Source: an uncultured Chloroflexota bacterium (GTDB taxonomy: Bacteria > Chloroflexota > Limnocylindria > Limnocylindrales > Limnocylindraceae). From it: a DNA stretch of 6,211 nt. The stretch spans positions 1-6,211 of the forward strand of contig CAINNT010000049.1 in assembly GCA_903851225.1 (NCBI GenBank). The letters are read 5' to 3'. Positions 5,406-6,211 of the stretch are shown in pieces. The notes below the pieces were generated by a model. It saw only the letters and a program-made list of their open reading frames with translations, was not told where the DNA came from and ran no database searches. A program made the translations under genes and the position numbers. Within the stretch, counting starts at the first letter, position 1, and every line of letters starts with the position of its first letter.

Positions 5406-6211
5406 TACTCGACGGTGACGGACTTCGCCAGGTTCTTCGGCTGATCAATGTCAGCACCAGCGAGGAGCGCCATCTCATACGAGAACCGCTGCAGCGGAAT
5501 CGTCGCGATGAGCGCAGCGATCTCCGGTCGTGCTGCAGGGATCACCACCGCATCAGTTGCAAAGCTCGACCAGTCAGGTACACCGGAAACGATCGCGATC
5601 ACGGGCGCCGATCGCGCACGTGACTCCATGAGGTTGCTGACAAGCTTTGGAAGGACCGGTGAGTTCAGCACCACCGCCACCACAGGGTGATCGGCGCCGA
5701 GGAGGCTGATCGGGCCGTGCTTCATCTCACCAGCCGCAATGCCCTCGGCATGAATGTACGCCAGCTCTTTCAACTTCAGAGCTCCCTCGAACGCCGTGGC
5801 GAGACCAGCCCCGCGGCTGACGAACATGAACCCCCGTGCGCCGAAATACCTCTTCGCGATGTCTGGAAGTGCATCTGACGTATCAAGCGCGGCAGAAGCC
5901 ATCGCTGGGATCGAGAGCAGATCGGTTGACCACGATCGCAGGTCATCAGCGGAAAGTGCACCCTGACGTCGCGCAAGGTCTAGAGTCACAAGCAACGTGA
6001 CGAGGGCCTGCGAGGTATAGCTCTTTGTGGCGGCAACTGAGATCTCCGTGCCGGCTTGCAGCAAGACGACCGCGTCCGCCTCTCGAGTCAGCGATGATCC
6101 CGCAGCGTTCACGATCGCCAGGACCGTCGCACCTGCCGCCTTGGAGATTCGAACGGCACCGAGCGTGTCGGCTGTTTCACCCGATTGGGAGACTGCAATG
6201 ACAAGGCTCGA
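5405..6211 (-). CDS. glmS: Glutamine-fructose-6-phosphate aminotransferase GlmS (C-terminal 268 residues; 5' end beyond window)
   Basis: GlmS makes glucosamine-6-phosphate from fructose-6-phosphate and glutamine, the first step towards UDP-GlcNAc. The frame is open to the window edge, so the true start and the N-terminal glutaminase domain lie outside; internal GTG at 6112 is not a start. Visible parts of the two sugar-isomerase (SIS) domains are LVIAVSQSGETADTLGAVR, the sugar-phosphate binding loop, then AGTEISVAATKSYTSQ, then LKELAYIHAEGIAAGEMKHG (second SIS domain), and the characteristic C-terminus DIDQPKNLAKSVTVE with the essential Lys near the end. Length of the visible part (268 of about 600 residues) fits a normal-sized enzyme. 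It ends at TAA (5407-5405), directly joined to the acpS ATG. No glmS ribozyme or leader is visible because the 5' end is missing. Confidence 0.97.
   Translation of the reverse strand, partial: SSLVIAVSQSGETADTLGAVRISKAAGATVLAIVNAAGSSLTREADAVVLLQAGTEISVAATKSYTSQALVTLLVTLDLARRQGALSADDLRSWSTDLLSIPAMASAALDTSDALPDIAKRYFGARGFMFVSRGAGLATAFEGALKLKELAYIHAEGIAAGEMKHGPISLLGADHPVVAVVLNSPVLPKLVSNLMESRARSAPVIAIVSGVPDWSSFATDAVVIPAARPEIAALIATIPLQRFSYEMALLAGADIDQPKNLAKSVTVE

Noticed and set aside
5405..6112. Separate short gene starting at the GTG at 6112
   Set aside because: The frame continues upstream with the conserved GlmS sugar-binding loop SQSGETADT, so this is only an internal codon of a truncated gene.

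Overview
The window is a single gene-dense stretch of a bacterial chromosome. Every gene is read from the minus strand, so transcription runs from position 6211 towards position 1. In that order it holds: the C-terminal part of glmS (glucosamine-6-phosphate synthase), acpS (holo-ACP synthase), alr (alanine racemase), a 555-residue protein of uncertain function, tsaE, tsaB, rimI, and the N-terminal part of tsaD. glmS and tsaD run off the ends of the window; the other six genes are complete.

The genes cover two themes. glmS and alr supply precursors of peptidoglycan (GlcN-6-P and D-Ala), and acpS activates the acyl carrier protein for lipid synthesis. tsaE, tsaB and tsaD make the t6A37 modification of ANN-decoding tRNAs, with rimI, a protein N-acetyltransferase, inserted between tsaB and tsaD as in many bacteria. 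There is no non-coding stretch at all. Seven successive junctions overlap by 1, 4, 1, 4, 8, 4 and 8 bp, so the block looks like one translationally coupled transcript whose promoter and terminator lie outside the window. I saw no tRNA, rRNA, CRISPR array, insertion sequence or terminator-like hairpin with a U-tract.

The order glmS-acpS-alr-tsaE-tsaB-rimI-tsaD is typical of Actinomycetota and is also found in Chloroflexota. Two points depart from the usual actinobacterial version: the nnr (NAD(P)H-hydrate repair) gene often found between acpS and alr is absent, and a large gene sits between alr and tsaE. The latter resembles, by motif pattern, the MutL/GlmL (glutamate mutase L, actin-like ATPase fold) proteins common in Chloroflexota, but its nucleotide-binding loop looks degenerate. 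The high GC content, complete lack of intergenic DNA, and this gene make a small-genome Chloroflexota member a reasonable guess, though this is inference only.

The most interesting items are the MutL-like protein embedded in a t6A/cell-wall operon, substitutions at conserved active-site positions of Alr (Tyr to Asn) and RimI (Glu to Asp), a roughly 50-residue C-terminal tail on AcpS, a short TsaB, and a perfect 10-bp inverted repeat inside tsaB.
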